IMG/VR virus record: IMGVR_UViG_3300028388_002547
Location: 1 to 51,801 of that record
Reading direction: 5' to 3' (one strand)
DNA length: 51,801 bases
Source of the DNA: a virus
A model generated the notes under the pieces. The model ran no database searches, was not told the DNA's origin, and saw only the letters and a program-made list of their open reading frames with translations. Shown piece after piece: positions 50,588 through 51,801 of the stretch (within the stretch, counting starts at the first letter, position 1; every line of letters starts with the position of its first letter). The position numbers were made by a program, and so were the translations under genes.

Positions 50588-50821
50588 TCATTTTCTTTCT
50601 TTGTATATTCTTTCTTGTTCTACTTGTTCATGATACTTACATTGGAAGTCTGGTGGACTGTCTATGCTTATTACTTCGTTGATGCGGCCGCACCCACACT
50701 CATCCAACTCTGGACTTAGTAGGTCGCTCAGTTTCTCGCATGGATATACTGTCCATGTATATAGATGTGGATTGTCTTTTGGAACTTGCCAATAATTGCA
50801 GTTTCTACATGTCTTGGACAT
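50588..50821 (-). CDS. Cys-rich putative zinc-binding protein, 77 aa
   Basis: Begins MSKTCRNCNYWQVPKDNPHL, then VYPCEKLSDLLS, CGCGRINEVISIDSPPDFQC and KYHEQVEQ. The layout C(R)xCxxW, PCxKLS, (S)xxDxxCKYxE is shared with the protein at 51048. Four conserved Cys could bind one zinc. Overlaps the upstream 51-aa gene by 17 bases. No ribosome-binding site. Confidence 0.7.
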   Translation of the reverse strand: MSKTCRNCNYWQVPKDNPHLYTWTVYPCEKLSDLLSPELDECGCGRINEVISIDSPPDFQCKYHEQVEQERIYKERK

Positions 50822-50960
50822 CTTTTACCTCATGAATCTCTATCTTGTAATCATCATCATATTGTTCACTAATCTCTTGGAAATTGTCTGGTGTTGCTGG
50901 ACATACTTGTACTACATTACCACCTAAATAATATCTCTCTTGTACTACTATTACTTTCAT
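50805..50960 (-). CDS. Small hypothetical protein, 51 aa
   Basis: ATG 50960 with AAAGGGA upstream, TAG 50805. Product MKVIVVQERYYLGGNVVQVC, then PATPDNFQEISEQYDDDYKI and a short acidic end. First gene behind promoter copy G. Not recognised. Confidence 0.68.
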   Translation of the reverse strand: MKVIVVQERYYLGGNVVQVCPATPDNFQEISEQYDDDYKIEIHEVKDVQDM

Positions 50961-50988
50961 TGAATTCCCTTTGATTAGTGATTTTGCG

Positions 50989-51023
50989 TTCTATAGGATA
51001 TCGTCACTTTTTTGGGTAAACTT
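50989..51023 (-). promoter_or_regulatory. Early promoter repeat, copy G
   Basis: Minus strand GTTTAC, A-rich spacer, core TGACGATATCCTATAGAA, two bases shorter than the other copies inside the TATATA run. AAAGCTAAA precedes it, as in copies D and E. Confidence 0.72.
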
Positions 51024-51047
51024 TAGCTTTCGGCTCTCAAATAATGA

Positions 51048-51359
51048 TTATTTTGGTTTTGGAAGTGTAAAAACCCTATTTTTCTCTATTAATTCAAAGT
51101 ACTTACAACTATAATCAGATAAAGATTCTATGCCGACGACCTCACCCTTAAATTCATAACCTTTATTATCTATGAGTACGCTTAGATTTTGAGATAACTT
51201 TAAGCATGGAAATGACATATATGGAATTTCTTCAATAGGCTCTTTACTCGTTCTCCAATGCTTACAAAATCTACATATATGTGGTAATGACTCTAGATCA
51301 TCATATACACTACATTCTTTAGGTTTTGTTTCAGTTAATTTTTTTAGTATGCTAAACAT
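51048..51359 (-). CDS. Cys-rich putative zinc-binding protein, 103 aa
   Basis: Related to the 77-aa protein at 50588: HICRFCKHWRTSKEPIEEIP, FPCLKLSQNLS, then GIESLSDYSCKYFELIEKNR. It has an additional N-terminal helix. AAAGGAG precedes the ATG and an extended -10 box TGCTATAAT lies about 25 bases upstream at 51380-51388. Not assigned to a named family. Confidence 0.7.
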   Translation of the reverse strand: MFSILKKLTETKPKECSVYDDLESLPHICRFCKHWRTSKEPIEEIPYMSFPCLKLSQNLSVLIDNKGYEFKGEVVGIESLSDYSCKYFELIEKNRVFTLPKPK

Positions 51360-51405
51360 TTTTGACTCCTTTAATTATATATTATAGCACATAATCTTGA
51401 TATTT

Positions 51406-51783
51406 TCACTCTTTTTTGGATATATTTTCCGCACTATGAGTAAATATTTCATTTGGCTTTCCTCTTTCTCTTTGATATTTTCTAATTAAACGTAACGTAA
51501 TAAATGATTCACTAAGACAATATAGCAAAAAAACACAACATGCGAAACCTAAGTACCCAAGCAAATACCACAGACCATCTCCAGCAAAGGCAAATGCACA
51601 AGACCAAATCACAAAAAAGAGTAATAAACATAAGTGAAATAAGAAGTGTAAATGATATGAAGTATAGCAAACATCACAAACTCCATACTTTTCTATAACA
51701 AATGTCCATTTACTGCAAAAGCTATCGAGCAGGTTACAATTTGAATCCGCAGTACCATCAAATGCTCCTCTTCTTTCAATCAT
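51406..51783 (-). CDS. Small membrane protein, 125 aa
   Basis: Start set at ATG 51783, preceded by GGAG; an upstream TTG is in frame. N-terminal 45 residues hold six Cys, including VCDVC, then two membrane helices (about 46-65 and 72-92; LFHLCLLLFFVIWSC and WYLLGYLGFACCVFLLYCLS), then a basic helix. Not recognised. Possibly a zinc or disulfide-bound membrane protein. Confidence 0.68.
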   Translation of the reverse strand: MIERRGAFDGTADSNCNLLDSFCSKWTFVIEKYGVCDVCYTSYHLHFLFHLCLLLFFVIWSCAFAFAGDGLWYLLGYLGFACCVFLLYCLSESFITLRLIRKYQRERGKPNEIFTHSAENISKKE

Positions 51784-51801
51784 ATTCAATCTCCATATTT
51801 C

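Overview
The window is a 51.8-kb piece of an AT-rich, T4-like contractile-tailed phage genome (Straboviridae-like or marine T4-like myovirus). It carries T4 baseplate proteins (gp6, gp25, gp5, gp27, gp53, gp48, gp54/gp19-like and gp26/51-like), head-completion gp4, and a T4-type replication and late-transcription set (gp32, gp59, gp33, RNase H, gp61 primase). Perfect TATAAATA late promoters are also present. Gene content (gp32 without zinc cysteines, PhoH-like and J-domain proteins, FmdB-like zinc ribbon, class II NrdJ, RuvC-like resolvase) points to the marine/environmental branch. A spanin-like pair and lipobox proteins indicate a Gram-negative host, and a B12-dependent reductase implies that the host has cobalamin. 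No tRNA, integrase, transposase or CRISPR array was seen.

Layout. 1-9.2 kb, minus strand: late baseplate operon running gp48, gp53, gp27, gp5, a small membrane protein, gp25, gp6 and a structural protein cut by the left edge. 9.2-14.6 kb, plus strand: divergent late operon with gp4, a conserved structural protein, a tail-tube-family protein, a baseplate hub protein, a 56-aa protein, a holin-like membrane protein and a tape-measure protein with a lysozyme-like domain. 14.6-25.8 kb, minus strand: replication and nucleotide block (gp32, gp59, gp33, DNA ligase, DUF5664, a PhoH-like protein without a Walker A motif, FmdB-like, RNase H, ExoI-like exonuclease and unknowns). 26.1-27.0 kb, plus strand: a lone late gene for an Ig-like decoration protein, between a TATAAATA promoter and a terminator. 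27.0-32.8 kb, minus strand: RuvC-like resolvase, NrdJ, primase, and a lysis cluster with an ADP-ribosyltransferase-like gene between the two spanin candidates. 32.8-42.0 kb, minus strand: a large secreted protein, a lipoprotein, conserved T4-like unknowns, a J-domain protein, a Dam methylase and microproteins. 42.0-42.5 kb: a non-coding, strand-asymmetric, repeat-bearing region. 42.5-45.4 kb: a family of three paralogous unknown proteins plus a decayed fourth copy. 45.4-51.8 kb: about 18 tiny minus-strand genes.

Three promoter classes can be read directly. Late promoters are TATAAATA. Host-type TTGACA/TATAAT promoters lie at or just after stop codons upstream of gp32, ligase, the DUF1937-like gene and a 125-aa gene. 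The third class is a repeated early-type element with a GTTT-containing -35-like box and the invariant core TGACGATATCCTATATAGAA. It occurs six times before the small genes at the right end, with degenerate copies near 25.8, 34.9 and 43.4 kb. The likely order is: small right-end genes take over the host early, the replication block is then transcribed, and the late operons use gp33-dependent TATAAATA promoters.

The least explained parts are the three-paralog family with its pseudogene, the promoter cassettes and their small-gene array, the G-poor repeat region at 42.0-42.5 kb, the ADP-ribosyltransferase-like gene, the HELQH membrane protein and the PhoH that has lost its P-loop. All functional names come from reading motifs and family resemblance by eye; no database search was run.
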